From an uncultured Ruminococcus sp. (GTDB lineage Bacteria > Bacillota > Clostridia > Oscillospirales > Ruminococcaceae), in assembly GCA_934435205.1 (NCBI GenBank), contig CAKSAK010000005.1, forward strand, positions 186,001 through 250,000: a stretch of DNA of 64,000 nucleotides. Reading direction: 5' to 3'. The position numbers were made by a program, and so were the translations under genes. Positions 23,527 through 32,645 of the stretch are shown here, in pieces. The notes beneath the pieces are model-generated. The model did no database searches and was not told where the DNA came from. It was given only the letters and a program-made list of their open reading frames with translations. Position 1 is the stretch's first letter, and each line of letters opens with the position of its first letter.

Positions 23527-26202
23527 ATGGATAAGCTAAAAAAAGCTCTGCCCTTTATTATCCCACCTTTGGCTGTATTGCTCATAATGGGATTTGCTTT
23601 TTATCGGCATGGGCTTTACCCTTTTGGTGACGGCACTGTATCATGGTGTGATATGTCACAGCAGGTGATACCTCTGCTCACCGACTTCAAGGATATTTTC
23701 ACAGGCAAGGACGGAATGTTCCTTAACTTCCACAACGCAGGAGGAATGGACCTGTGGGGCGTTTTCTTCTTCTTTATCGCAAGCCCCTACACCTTACTTG
23801 TGCTTTTTGTTGACAAGGCTGACATTATCTACCTTGTGAACATTCTCACAGTGCTTAAAATGATGACAGCGGCTGTCACGGCGCAGATATATTTCCGCTC
23901 CTGTCAAAAAAAGCTCGACCCTTACATTGGCGCTGTACTCAGCGTCATATACGCATTCTGCGGCTATGGAATGTTATATTATCAGAACAACATATGGCTC
24001 GACATGATGTATCTTTTCCCGCTTCTTATGGTGGCGTTCAGGGAGCTTTTTGAGAAAAAGCGCATTATCCCATACACTGTCATGCTCACCCTTATGATGA
24101 TAGTGAACTATTATATCAGCTACATGATAGTTGTTTTCATACTGCTTTTCATGGCGCTTTGCTGTTGGCGTTACCGCAAGGAAGAAAAATACAGGGACGT
24201 TCCTTGCAGGTTCATCATAGGCTCGCTCCTTGGTGCATTGCTTTCGGCGGTGGTATGGATACCATGCTTCCTGCAGTTTTTGTCAAGCGGACGTTCTAAA
24301 TCAGTTATCGAACAGCTTGAAACTGCCTCATTCATCACAAACTACTACACTACCTTCTGCCTGCTGTTGTCAACGGCTTCGGTCATAGTGATAGTTGCGG
24401 TATTTCTTCTTGACGGCAAAAAAAGGAGCAAGCGCCTTAACACCGACCTTATAATGCTCTTTTTGATGCTCGTACCTATTTTAATAGAGCCTGCGAACCT
24501 TATGTGGCACACGGGAAGCTATATGTCATTCCCATGCAGATACGCTTTCATTACCATATTCTTTGCACTTATCTGCGCAGGATATTTCCTTTCATCGGAA
24601 AACGCAGTGGCAAAAGAAAAGAAAAACTGTGACCACTTTGTTATTTTCCTGATACTAGCGGCGCTTATCTACGGCTTTTACAACTTCTCTGAGGGCTTTG
24701 TTGAAAACAACCGCTCGGGAATATCAAAATACACTTCAAGCCTTTGGCAAGACAGCACCGCCTTTGAGCTTTGCCTTGAATTTTTCATTGTGGCGGCGGC
24801 ATTTTATGCGATTGTCGTTCTGCTACACAAAAAGGGCTGGATAACAAAGAAGATATTTGCGATCTTCCTTGCAATGTTCGTTGCGGCTGAGTCATACGCA
24901 AACGTGAACATTTATATGGTATCCCCAAGCGTGAACAATCCTCAGCGTGCGGCTAATCATCAGAAGATAATGGATCTTTCAGACAGACTTGACGAAACAG
25001 AGGGCTTTTACAGAGTAAAGACCGCAAGCAAGCTTTTTGAGGTCAATCTGGTAGGCTCAATGGGCTACAATTCACTGAGCCACTACACTTCTCTCACAAG
25101 CCGTGATTATATGTACATGATGAAACAGCTTGGCTACTCATCCTACTGGATGGAGGTAGGCTCATACGGCGGAACGGAGCTTACTGACGCTCTTATGTCG
25201 GTAAAATATCTCATTGAGAAAAACACAGGCTCGGCTGACGCTGTATATTCAAACGACACCTACGAGATAGTGCCGACAGAATACTATATCCCACTTGGCA
25301 TTGTGACCGACGCTGACCTGAGCGGCAGTGAGGAGCTTTCCACAGGCACAAGAAGCGACGTTCAGAAGAAGCTTTTTGAACAGCTTTTCGGAGGCAATGG
25401 TGACGAGCTTATCACAGACTACGAATACACCACGATCTATGGTGTGCAGGACGACAGTAACTTTAAGCCGAACTACACCCTCAACACCACAGGCGATGTA
25501 GCCTACATGGACTACAGCATAGATGTTACAGACAAGCAGACCCTTTATTTTGACTGCTTCGACAAGCTTTCAAACAGCCTCAGCGAGGATATAAACGGAA
25601 GCTTCATGGTAACAGTAAACGGTCAGATAAAGCAGATGGATTATCCGTCACAATCAAGCAACGGGCTTTTGAAGCTTGGGGAATTTGAAAATGAACACGT
25701 CAACGTGCGTGCTACCTTGAAGAAAGACATCACAGACTGCCGTTCCTACGGCGTTTTCGGGCTTCACCACAATGTGCTTGAAAAGGCACTTGAGCAGGTA
25801 CAGACCGCAGGTCTTACAGACAGTGACGGCAGGCTTTCAGGAAGCGTTAACGCAAAGGCAGGACAGAAATGCGTGCTTCAGATACCATATCAGGAGGGTC
25901 TGAAAATAAAGGTCAACGGCAAGTCTGTTTCATATGACAAAGTTTTCGGTGACCTTGTAAGCTTTGACTTGCAGGAGGGCGAGAACACCATAACTGTAAC
26001 AAGCGTGCCAAAGGGCTTTTATGCAGGTCTTGCACTGACTATCGCAGGCATTGCGCTGACAGCAGGATATCTCCTTATGAGAAAGAAGCTGAAATTCGGA
26101 GAAACTATGGAATCCGCTGCACTTGTGGCTGTTATCGGTGTGGGAACCATTGTGATGATAGTGGTTTATGTTGCACCTTGCATACTGAATATTTATAGCT
26201 GA
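23527..26202 (+). CDS. YfhO-family multi-helix membrane protein (GT-C-like)
   Basis: An 891-residue protein with roughly a dozen N-terminal membrane helices, an extracellular beta-rich C-terminal region, and a last membrane helix pair near the end. This matches YfhO (PF09586), a GT-C-fold group linked to lipid-linked sugar transfer in wall polymer glycosylation. Marks are the early GDGTVSWCDMSQQ loop with acidic residues, FHNAGGMDLWG, and the long loop MGYNSLSHYTSLTSRDYM. The ATG at 23527 has a GGAGG site 10 bases upstream; an upstream in-frame start at 23506 contains that site. It is monocistronic with a strong terminator. The glycosyltransferase activity is inferred from family. Confidence 0.88.
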   Translation: MDKLKKALPFIIPPLAVLLIMGFAFYRHGLYPFGDGTVSWCDMSQQVIPLLTDFKDIFTGKDGMFLNFHNAGGMDLWGVFFFFIASPYTLLVLFVDKADIIYLVNILTVLKMMTAAVTAQIYFRSCQKKLDPYIGAVLSVIYAFCGYGMLYYQNNIWLDMMYLFPLLMVAFRELFEKKRIIPYTVMLTLMMIVNYYISYMIVVFILLFMALCCWRYRKEEKYRDVPCRFIIGSLLGALLSAVVWIPCFLQFLSSGRSKSVIEQLETASFITNYYTTFCLLLSTASVIVIVAVFLLDGKKRSKRLNTDLIMLFLMLVPILIEPANLMWHTGSYMSFPCRYAFITIFFALICAGYFLSSENAVAKEKKNCDHFVIFLILAALIYGFYNFSEGFVENNRSGISKYTSSLWQDSTAFELCLEFFIVAAAFYAIVVLLHKKGWITKKIFAIFLAMFVAAESYANVNIYMVSPSVNNPQRAANHQKIMDLSDRLDETEGFYRVKTASKLFEVNLVGSMGYNSLSHYTSLTSRDYMYMMKQLGYSSYWMEVGSYGGTELTDALMSVKYLIEKNTGSADAVYSNDTYEIVPTEYYIPLGIVTDADLSGSEELSTGTRSDVQKKLFEQLFGGNGDELITDYEYTTIYGVQDDSNFKPNYTLNTTGDVAYMDYSIDVTDKQTLYFDCFDKLSNSLSEDINGSFMVTVNGQIKQMDYPSQSSNGLLKLGEFENEHVNVRATLKKDITDCRSYGVFGLHHNVLEKALEQVQTAGLTDSDGRLSGSVNAKAGQKCVLQIPYQEGLKIKVNGKSVSYDKVFGDLVSFDLQEGENTITVTSVPKGFYAGLALTIAGIALTAGYLLMRKKLKFGETMESAALVAVIGVGTIVMIVVYVAPCILNIYS

Positions 26203-26225
26203 TAATACTCCACAAGGTCTATATT

Positions 26226-26251
26226 GTAGGGGCGAACAGCGTTCGCCCGCC
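26226..26251 (+). repeat. Dispersed GTAGGGG palindrome, copy 5
   Basis: Family member in plus orientation with core CGAACAGCGTTCG, between the YfhO stop codon and its terminator. Confidence 0.75.
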
Positions 26252-26280
26252 TTTGGTACAAGCATTGTAATGATAAAAAT

Positions 26281-26320
26281 AAAAACTGCGGATAGTTTAA
26301 ACACTGTCCGCAGTTTTGTT
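26281..26320 (+). terminator. Rho-independent terminator of the YfhO gene
   Basis: CTGCGGATAGT pairs with ACTGTCCGCAG, flanked by AAAA and TTTT. Confidence 0.88.
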
Positions 26321-26322
26321 AT

Positions 26323-26347
26323 GTAGGGGCGATCTTAGGTCGCCCGC
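26323..26347 (+). repeat. Dispersed GTAGGGG palindrome, copy 6 (GATC/AGGTC stem subtype)
   Basis: Family member whose inner stem reads CGATCTTAGGTCG instead of CGAACACTGTTCG, while the GTAGGGG and CCCG ends are kept. Confidence 0.72.
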
Positions 26348-26425
26348 ATATTGCCGCCATGATATCAACAATTTTTGTAAGTTGAGTTCAAGCCTGTTTG
26401 AATTGGTCGAAAATGTGCAAAGTAA

Positions 26426-26449
26426 CGGGCGAACACTGTTCACCCCTAC
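26426..26449 (-). repeat. Dispersed GTAGGGG palindrome, copy 7 (degenerate)
   Basis: Family member with core GAACACTGTTC and a G-to-A change in one arm. It lies 15 bases from the mannanase stop codon. Confidence 0.7.
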
Positions 26450-26464
26450 TGTTATTATCCGAAA

Positions 26465-28117
26465 TTATTTATGCTCTTCAAGATACTTCTCTGTATCCAT
26501 TGGATAGCATTTCAGGTTTGGAAGCTCGTCAAGGGTGAGAACTCTTTCGCTGTTGTAGATCTTGTTCCACTCGTCAAATGTGGTGTACTGATCTGAAAGC
26601 TGTTTATCCTTGATACAGAACTCGCCGTTCCATGTACTGAACCACGCCCAGCGTGTGCCGTCGTTGAATGCTCCGTCAGGGTCGAACAGCGAGCCGTTCT
26701 CTGTCATTGCGATTATCTTGTTTGTCGATGTGCTTGACTTAACAAGGTCATAATACCATTTCTGTGAAGAGCTGTCCCGCTCTGCAGGATAACAGTCATA
26801 GCCCATGATGTCAACATACTCATCACCCGGATACCAGTCAGGATTCTGTGCGTTCCATACCCAGATGAGGTTGTTAAGACCATACTCGTTTGTGAACTTG
26901 TCATACATGAGCTGCCAAAGCTGGATATAAGCGTCCTTTCCTGCTGAGCCCCACCAGAACCATGCGTTGCCAGGATACTTAGGGTCGCCTGCCGCCTCGT
27001 GGAGAGGTCGCCAAAGTATAGGCACGTTTGCGTCTGCAAGCTCTTTAAGTACCCCTGCCATATGGTCAAGGTCTGCTATGATAGAATCGTAGCCCTCTTT
27101 ATCCTCACCGCTGAGAGCCTTTGCAAGGTCGAAGTCTGTGTATTCAGAATAGAAGCCCTGCCACCATGCTCCGCCGTTCTTTTCCAGGTTTTTCTCAGGG
27201 GCATACCAATGCCAGCAAAGTGAAACTATACCGTTTTCGTTGTTGTACCAGTCCATAGCCTGCAATGGCACCATATCTCCGCCGCCTGCGCCATGTGAAA
27301 GTGCGCTGTTTGAGAGGTTTAAAACGTCAAGACCAAGTATAGCAGGCGTCTTGCCTGTGTGCTTCTTTATCTCCTTGAACTCACGGCTGTCCTTGCCCTC
27401 GTTATCTCCCGAGGACTGACCTGAGATAGTATACTTGCCGTAAACGTCCGTAAGGAAGTTATAAAGTCTTTTTGCCTCGTCAGAAGCGTTAGGGTTTGAA
27501 AGCTGATTTGATACCTCATACTGTGAAAGGTCGATAGCAGGAGCTGGGGTTATCTTTATCTTGTCGATATAGATATGACCATTGTCGCCCTTTATGCCTA
27601 TCTTATGAGTACCCTCCTGGATAAGCACATTTTCAGCCATAGTGTCACCAAACTCTGTTGTGGTCGATGTGAAGTTTGTAAGTGCTGCACCGTCAACGGT
27701 GATAAGATTTGACTGACCCTCGCCGTCTGCCGCCATTGTGAGAGTAATATTATAGCTTCCCTTTGCAGGAAAATCTATCTCGAACTCCACCATATCTCCC
27801 GATGATCCTATAGAAACGAAGCCGTCCCCTGAAAATGCACCAAGAAAGTTTTTATCAAGCACTGCCGCACCTCCCGAAAGAGTTCCCTTTTCCGCCTCGG
27901 ACTCGTAGCTGAAATCCTCCGGAACGTCATACTCTGTTGTTACGTCTGAAAGGTCGAGGTTGCCCATATCCTCAACGACAGGGGCTGTTGTGGTGGTAGT
28001 CTCGCCTGCTGACGAGCTGCCCGAGCTGCTGTTTCCTGTGCTGCTGCAGCCTGCTGCCGCACAAGCGATAAGCACTGCCATAACGGCAGCAACTGTTCTT
28101 TTCATTATTTCACGCAT
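26465..28117 (-). CDS. Lipoprotein beta-mannanase with N-terminal CBM (GH26)
   Basis: A 550-residue surface enzyme that hydrolyses beta-1,4-mannans. The signal peptide ends at a probable lipid-modified Cys in AAAGCSS. A Ser/Thr linker and a CBM35-like beta-sandwich (about 55-195; FSYESEAEKGTLSGGA, FVSIGSSGDMVEFEIDFPA, IYIDKIKITPA) precede the catalytic domain. GH26 marks are GQSSGD, LCWHWYAP, the acid/base Glu in LWRPLHEAAG, and the nucleophile Glu in MTENGS. The ATG at 28117 has GAGGAG 6 bases upstream; in-frame codons up to 28153 add no signal features. A promoter and a cre/LacI-like site lie upstream. No other mannan-use gene is adjacent. Confidence 0.92.
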   Translation of the reverse strand: MREIMKRTVAAVMAVLIACAAAGCSSTGNSSSGSSSAGETTTTTAPVVEDMGNLDLSDVTTEYDVPEDFSYESEAEKGTLSGGAAVLDKNFLGAFSGDGFVSIGSSGDMVEFEIDFPAKGSYNITLTMAADGEGQSNLITVDGAALTNFTSTTTEFGDTMAENVLIQEGTHKIGIKGDNGHIYIDKIKITPAPAIDLSQYEVSNQLSNPNASDEAKRLYNFLTDVYGKYTISGQSSGDNEGKDSREFKEIKKHTGKTPAILGLDVLNLSNSALSHGAGGGDMVPLQAMDWYNNENGIVSLCWHWYAPEKNLEKNGGAWWQGFYSEYTDFDLAKALSGEDKEGYDSIIADLDHMAGVLKELADANVPILWRPLHEAAGDPKYPGNAWFWWGSAGKDAYIQLWQLMYDKFTNEYGLNNLIWVWNAQNPDWYPGDEYVDIMGYDCYPAERDSSSQKWYYDLVKSSTSTNKIIAMTENGSLFDPDGAFNDGTRWAWFSTWNGEFCIKDKQLSDQYTTFDEWNKIYNSERVLTLDELPNLKCYPMDTEKYLEEHK

Positions 28118-28204
28118 AATGTTCTCCTCATTCTTAATAATTAAAATATTCAAATTTTTATAAAGCCAAGCTTTCGCCTTTAGGCTTTATATTCCATACT
28201 TTTA

Positions 28205-28232
28205 AATATATCACATATAAAACCATTGTCAA
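28205..28232 (-). promoter_or_regulatory. Promoter of the GH26 mannanase gene
   Basis: The minus strand has TTGACA, a 16-base spacer and TATATT, about 85 bases upstream of the start codon. Confidence 0.78.
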
Positions 28233-28267
28233 TAGCCGTTTTTAATGTTTAACATCGTGTTCAAAAT

Positions 28268-28281
28268 TGATAACGTTTACT
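28268..28281. promoter_or_regulatory. cre/LacI-family-like operator upstream of the mannanase
   Basis: TGATAACGTTTACT matches 13 of 14 positions of the CcpA cre consensus TGWNANCGNTNWCA. It lies about 36 bases upstream of the -35 hexamer, a position that suits an activator or a distal operator. A dedicated LacI-family regulator would recognise similar DNA. Confidence 0.5.
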
Positions 28282-28293
28282 TTGATTTGAACT

Positions 28294-28329
28294 AAAAAAA
28301 TATGAACCCAAACGGCATTGGGTTCATAT
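28294..28329 (-). terminator. Rho-independent terminator of the glycosyltransferase gene
   Basis: A perfect 11-bp stem (ATATGAACCCA/TGGGTTCATAT) with an 8-base loop is followed by Ts on the minus strand. Confidence 0.92.
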
Positions 28330-28346
28330 TTTCATATATAAAAATA

Positions 28347-29192
28347 TTATTTTCTGAGAAATGTTCTGTATACCCAACGGGTGAATTTTCTGGGGAATAT
28401 AAACAAGCCAAGCTGTAAAGCGCATGGCATGAAAAAGTCACGGAAGCCAGTATACCCTGAGCGATGTATTATCCACCTCACACGAATGAAAGCCTTTGTA
28501 TGCTCCCAGCTTTTGCGTGTGTCTACAGTATTTTCATCTATGCGGTAGCGCACAAGCACCTCTGGTATGTTCTGTCCCTTTGCACCATGCTGTAGCATTC
28601 GTGCAATAAACTCATAGTCCTCGCATATTTTAAGGTCGCTGTAACCGCCTATCTTCTCCGCAAAGGATTTGCGAAAAGCCACCGACTGCCTGTTGAAAGG
28701 GTTGCGTCGTTTGGAATATGAAGCGATATCCTTATGCATGACAGGCACTTTTTTCACCGAAACTACCTCGTCGGTGTCAGTGTCGAACTCCTCCACATAT
28801 GTGCCGATGATATCAAGCTTAGGCTTCACCGCAAAAAGAGTCATCTGCTTCAAACAGCGGTTAGGGAGAGATATATCGTCGCTGTCCATTTTCACGATAT
28901 AATCGCATTTACACGCCTTTATGCCCTCGTTGTAAGCCTTTCCAACGCCCACGTTCTCGTCTATCTGAACGATATGGAAAATATGCTTGAACTCGTCTTG
29001 AAAAGACTTCACGATAATATTAAGCTCGCAGGTGAGCTTGCCGTCGCACACAAGCACGAAATCTGAGGGAGGATATGACTGCATAAGCATAGACTCAAGG
29101 CTCTCGTTAAGGTTCTCAGGAAGCTCACGGTCATACACCGACATAAGCACACTGTATTCAGGCAGCGTATATTTTCCAACACGATACGTCAT
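28347..29192 (-). CDS. Family 2 glycosyltransferase
   Basis: A 281-residue GT-A-fold enzyme. Seen are the start YSVLMSVYDRELPENLNESLESML, the nucleotide-sugar and metal motif KMDSDDIS (DxD), and the later ICEDYEFIARML with the probable catalytic base ED. The C terminus is hydrophobic and basic and may touch the membrane. It probably adds a sugar to a surface polysaccharide or lipid-linked precursor, but donor and acceptor are unknown. The ATG at 29192 has GGAGGAGG upstream. It is monocistronic. Confidence 0.9.
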   Translation of the reverse strand: MTYRVGKYTLPEYSVLMSVYDRELPENLNESLESMLMQSYPPSDFVLVCDGKLTCELNIIVKSFQDEFKHIFHIVQIDENVGVGKAYNEGIKACKCDYIVKMDSDDISLPNRCLKQMTLFAVKPKLDIIGTYVEEFDTDTDEVVSVKKVPVMHKDIASYSKRRNPFNRQSVAFRKSFAEKIGGYSDLKICEDYEFIARMLQHGAKGQNIPEVLVRYRIDENTVDTRKSWEHTKAFIRVRWIIHRSGYTGFRDFFMPCALQLGLFIFPRKFTRWVYRTFLRK

Positions 29193-29301
29193 AGAGTCCC
29201 TCCTCCTGCATTATAATTAACTCAATTATACTATAACAGCTCCAAAAAGTCAACTATGACCAACAAAGTATACTATTTATATAATACAGACTAATACAAA
29301 C

Positions 29302-29331
29302 AAAAAAGACCGCCCCATTCGGAACGGTCTT
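29302..29331 (-). terminator. Rho-independent terminator of rpsT
   Basis: On the minus strand AAGACCGTTCC pairs with GGGGCGGTCTT (two wobbles) around GAAT, followed by Ts. Confidence 0.85.
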
Positions 29332-29349
29332 GTAAGCTACTTTGAAAAA

Positions 29350-29601
29350 TTAGCCAAGCTTCTTAGCAAGCTGTGATACCTTTCTTGCAGCAGCATTCTT
29401 ATGCATAATGCCCTTTGTGCAAGCCATATCTACCTTCTTGATAGCAGCTCTTACTACTTCTTCCTTGTTCTCTGCATTCTCAGCTACAGCAGCGTCAGCC
29501 TTCTTGAGTGCAGTTTTAAGATCAGACTTTACAGCCTTGTTTCTCATTGTCTTAGTGTTGATAACCTTGACTCTCTTCTTAGCGGATTTAATGTTTGGCA
29601 T
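29350..29601 (-). CDS. rpsT: 30S ribosomal protein S20
   Basis: An 83-residue basic protein with the S20 start MPNIKSAKKRV and helical Lys/Ala-rich body (NKAVKSDLKTALKKADAA, GIMHKNAAARKVSQLAKKLG). It binds 16S rRNA in the small-subunit body. The ATG at 29601 follows GGGAGGTG; an in-frame extension to 29691 has no such site and would add a non-homologous head. It is monocistronic, with its own terminator. Confidence 0.97.
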   Translation of the reverse strand: MPNIKSAKKRVKVINTKTMRNKAVKSDLKTALKKADAAVAENAENKEEVVRAAIKKVDMACTKGIMHKNAAARKVSQLAKKLG

Positions 29602-29822
29602 ACCGACACCTCCCTCATTCTGTATAAATTTGCACTTATTTGCACAAGCTATCCGCAGACTGAGAGGAAATGCGGAAAGCCCTTTAAACAAGCCTTGTAA
29701 AATATTTTACCACATTTCAAAAGAAATTGCAAGGGGGTATGATGAAAAAAATATAGAAATTTCACGCTCCAAATTGTAGGAACACACAAAAACTTACACG
29801 ATATCACAGAAAGGTGAATAAA

Positions 29823-30692
29823 ATGAGCATTAGAACGGATATGGCGGCAGAAAGCTTTTCCCATGCAGGCGGTGCAAAAAAGCTTCAAGGAGTAAAGGTC
29901 GAAAACAAGGTCATTGAAAGCGCAAGGCTTGAGGTAACGGACATCACCATAGAAACGCAGGAAGCCGCTGAAAAGCTTGGCAGACCTGTGGGCAGATACA
30001 TCACCCTTACCGCCACAGATTCAACATTCGATATGTACAGCGACAGTTTTCGTGAGCGTGCAGAAGTCATAGCAAAAGCCATAGGGGAGCTTTGCGGTGG
30101 TTGCGAACGTTTTTTGACAGTAGGGCTTGGGAATTCTGCCCTGACTTCCGACGCTGTAGGACCGCTCACCGCAGAAAAAATATTCGCCACACGGCATATA
30201 AAAATGCTTGCAAAAGAGCTTGATACTGACGATCTGGGCGAGGTCACGGTGATACAGACAGGAGTGCTTGGAAGCACGGGAATAGAATCCTCCGAGCAGG
30301 TAAAAGCTATCGCAGAGCGTGTAAGACCGCAGGCTGTCATTGCCGTTGACGCACTGGCTTGCAGCGAGCTTTCAAATCTTGGCAGAACAATACAGCTTTG
30401 CGACACTGGCATTTCTCCGGGGAGCGGAGTCGAAAACGCACGAAAAGAGCTTTCGCTTTCGACCCTCGGGGTAAAGTGCATTGCCATAGGCGTGCCAACG
30501 GTCATAGACCTTTGCACTGCCGCACAGCACATTTTCGGTCAAACCGCTCCTGAAAGTTCCGAAAACATCATGGTCGCTCCGAAAACTGCTGACAAACTTT
30601 CGGAAAACTGTGCAAATCTCATTGCAATGGGCATAAACCGTGCCGTTCACCCTGCCCTGTCACAAGAGGACATTCGATCTCTCACCTGCTGA
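29823..30692 (+). CDS. gpr: Spore germination protease GPR (peptidase family M63/A25)
   Basis: GPR degrades the small acid-soluble proteins that coat spore DNA, during germination. The 289-residue protein has the typical start SIRTDMAAES (RTD near the propeptide cleavage region), GLGNSALTSDAVGPL, VLGSTGIESSEQV, VIAVDALACSEL and DTGISPGSGVENARKELS, the most conserved stretch of the family. The ATG at 29823 lies 6 bases after AAAGGTG; the GTG inside that site (29814) is rejected. It is divergent from rpsT, an arrangement common in Firmicutes. Its presence indicates an endospore-forming lineage. Confidence 0.95.
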   Translation: MSIRTDMAAESFSHAGGAKKLQGVKVENKVIESARLEVTDITIETQEAAEKLGRPVGRYITLTATDSTFDMYSDSFRERAEVIAKAIGELCGGCERFLTVGLGNSALTSDAVGPLTAEKIFATRHIKMLAKELDTDDLGEVTVIQTGVLGSTGIESSEQVKAIAERVRPQAVIAVDALACSELSNLGRTIQLCDTGISPGSGVENARKELSLSTLGVKCIAIGVPTVIDLCTAAQHIFGQTAPESSENIMVAPKTADKLSENCANLIAMGINRAVHPALSQEDIRSLTC

Positions 30693-30771
30693 CAAAAGGC
30701 AGGTGGTACAGCAATGTAAAACCTGTATACAGCGATTGTAAACTTTTTGTTAATATGTATGAGCGAAATAG

Positions 30772-30798
30772 TGAAAACGTTTTCTGAAAACGTATACT
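30772..30798 (+). promoter_or_regulatory. Tandem cre/LacI-like operators
   Basis: TGAAAACGTTTTCT (30772-30785) is followed with a 13-base offset by TGAAAACGTATACT (30785-30798). Each fits TGWNANCGNTNWCA at all but the last base. They lie 70-95 bases upstream of the -35. Confidence 0.6.
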
Positions 30799-30866
30799 CA
30801 CACAAATTCAACACACCTTTGTCATAATCAACAAAAACACTTGAGCTTTATATTGCAAAATGCTGA

Positions 30867-30895
30867 TTGACTAAATTTAAACTTTTTGTTATCAT
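30867..30895 (+). promoter_or_regulatory. Promoter of the solute-binding protein gene
   Basis: TTGACT, 17-base spacer, TATCAT. Confidence 0.7.
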
Positions 30896-31015
30896 TAGTA
30901 AGGACGAAAAACAAGCGTTATGGCAAGCGTTGTCGGGTAACGGCGTTTGTCAGTCGTAACAGATGAACGTTTTTGGGTAAGGAACATTCGTCTATTATCA
31001 AGGAGGTTACTATTA

Positions 31016-32431
31016 ATGAAAATGGCAAAGAGAATTTTCGCTGCTGCTTGTGCGCTTTCACTGGCTTGCAGCATGGCTGCTTGCGGCAGCTCATCAAGTG
31101 ACAGCTCATCTTCCAAGAAGGAAGCTAAGGCTATGACAGATGACCAGAAGGAGCAGGTAAATGCACTTCAGGATAAGCTCCCTGACATCGAGCTTTCAAA
31201 CAAGACTATCAAGTGGATGGCTCACTATGACATCAACCCTAGCGATGGTAAGTCAGAGTCACCTGCTATCTCACTTTTCCAGACTAAGTATGGTGGAAAG
31301 ATCCAGTACGTTCAGACAACTTGGGACAATAGATATACTGACCTTGCTAAGGCAGTTATGGCTAATGACTCACCTGACTTCTTCCCTGCTGACGACATGG
31401 ACGCATTCCCTAAGGGTGCTATCAAGGCCATGTTCGAGCCTATCGACGATGTAGTTGATCTCAGCTCAGACATCTGGTCATCATCACAGACACTTAACGA
31501 TTCATTCGTATTCAACGGCAAGCACTATGTAGCTGCTATCGACGTAAGACCACAGTATGTTTGCGTATACAACACAAAGACAATGTCAGACTTTGGTTAT
31601 GACGATCCTGCTGAGCTTTATGCTAACGATGAGTGGACATGGAGCAAGTTCACAGAGATGTGCCTTGACTTTGCAGACTCTGAGGCTGACAGATACGCTC
31701 TTGACGGTTACTGGTACGGCAAGGCTCTTAACGATACTTGCGGTTATCCACTTATCGGTCTTGAGGACGGCAAGCTCGTAAACAACATGGCTAAGGCTGA
31801 AGTTGGCACAGTTCAGGAGCTTATGTACAACCTTGAGAAGAACAACGTTGTATTCGACAGATCAAGCAACAACTGGAAGACAAGAGGCGACGGAGCTAAC
31901 GGTGAGGGCCTTGGCTCACAGCTCACACTCTTTATCCCTATCGGTACATGGGCTCTCGAGGATACTGCTGAAAAGACTAAGACATTCGGAAGCGTCAAGG
32001 ACGGCGAAGTTATGTTCGTTCCAATGCCAAGAATGGACGATTCCGACAAGTACTATGTATCTACAGGCGTAAACGGCTATCTCCTCTGCAAGAACGCTCC
32101 AAACCCAGACGGTTTCAATGCTTTCGTAAACTGCTGCAAGGTTGCAAACTCTGAGGTACAGAACATCACAAACGAGCAGCTCAAGAACGACTACGGCTGG
32201 ACAGACGAAATGATCGAGATGCGTCAGACAATTTACGATCTGGCTAGACAGAATCCTGTATTCGACTTCCAGGACGGTGTATCTGCTGAGCTTTCAACAC
32301 TTATGCAGACAGTAAACCAGGCTACAATGGTAACAGGCGGCGGAGCTACTACATGGACAGAGTGCGTTGCTGAGAACCAGAAGGCTGTTGATTACATCAT
32401 CAAGGAAGCAAACGCTAACGTTGCTGAATAA
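31016..32431 (+). CDS. Extracellular solute-binding lipoprotein, family 1 (sugar ABC type), orphan
   Basis: A 471-residue lipoprotein: signal peptide MKMAKRIFAAACALSLACSMAAC with lipobox MAAC, then a Ser-rich linker and a family 1 periplasmic-binding fold (AVMANDSPDFFPADDMDAFPKG, VFNGKHYVAAIDVRPQY, NDEWTWSKFTEMC, GANGEGLGSQLTLFIPIGTWAL). Such proteins capture oligosaccharides for ABC uptake. No permease or ATPase gene is adjacent and a terminator follows at once, so it must work with a transporter encoded elsewhere. The strong AAGGAGG site, narrow codon choice (Ser mostly TCA) and paired operators suggest high, sugar-controlled expression. The ATG at 31016 is chosen over an upstream GTG that lacks a signal sequence. 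Confidence 0.9.
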   Translation: MKMAKRIFAAACALSLACSMAACGSSSSDSSSSKKEAKAMTDDQKEQVNALQDKLPDIELSNKTIKWMAHYDINPSDGKSESPAISLFQTKYGGKIQYVQTTWDNRYTDLAKAVMANDSPDFFPADDMDAFPKGAIKAMFEPIDDVVDLSSDIWSSSQTLNDSFVFNGKHYVAAIDVRPQYVCVYNTKTMSDFGYDDPAELYANDEWTWSKFTEMCLDFADSEADRYALDGYWYGKALNDTCGYPLIGLEDGKLVNNMAKAEVGTVQELMYNLEKNNVVFDRSSNNWKTRGDGANGEGLGSQLTLFIPIGTWALEDTAEKTKTFGSVKDGEVMFVPMPRMDDSDKYYVSTGVNGYLLCKNAPNPDGFNAFVNCCKVANSEVQNITNEQLKNDYGWTDEMIEMRQTIYDLARQNPVFDFQDGVSAELSTLMQTVNQATMVTGGGATTWTECVAENQKAVDYIIKEANANVAE

Positions 32432-32443
32432 TTCAGTATTTTC

Positions 32444-32474
32444 AAGCGGGACGTTCATTCGTCCCGCTTTTTTG
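32444..32474 (+). terminator. Rho-independent terminator of the solute-binding protein gene
   Basis: A perfect 10-bp stem (AAGCGGGACG/CGTCCCGCTT) with a 6-base loop runs into Ts. Confidence 0.92.
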
Positions 32475-32645
32475 TTGCCTTTGTATTTGTCACGAATTTG
32501 TTAAATAAATTTGTGCGCAAAATGTACAATATAAAATACATAAATTTGTGCAAGAATTTTTCGGATTTTTATGTACAAATCATAAAAAATATGCTATAAT
32601 AAATGTACGTTAAAAAGAATATATCAAAGAAGGGAGATATGTTTT

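Larger units (their letters stand above)
30693..31015 (+). promoter_or_regulatory. 323-bp regulatory leader region of the solute-binding protein gene
   Basis: This gap has no gene. It holds two tandem cre/LacI-like sites (30772-30798), a promoter (30867-30895), and a direct repeat TAAACTTTTTGTTA at 30739 and 30878 that may duplicate part of the promoter. About 115 bases of leader precede the AAGGAGG site. Confidence 0.6.

Noticed and set aside
29885..30532. 215-residue minus-strand ORF over gpr
   Set aside because: It is antisense to the well-conserved GPR protein and is Ser-rich without motifs.
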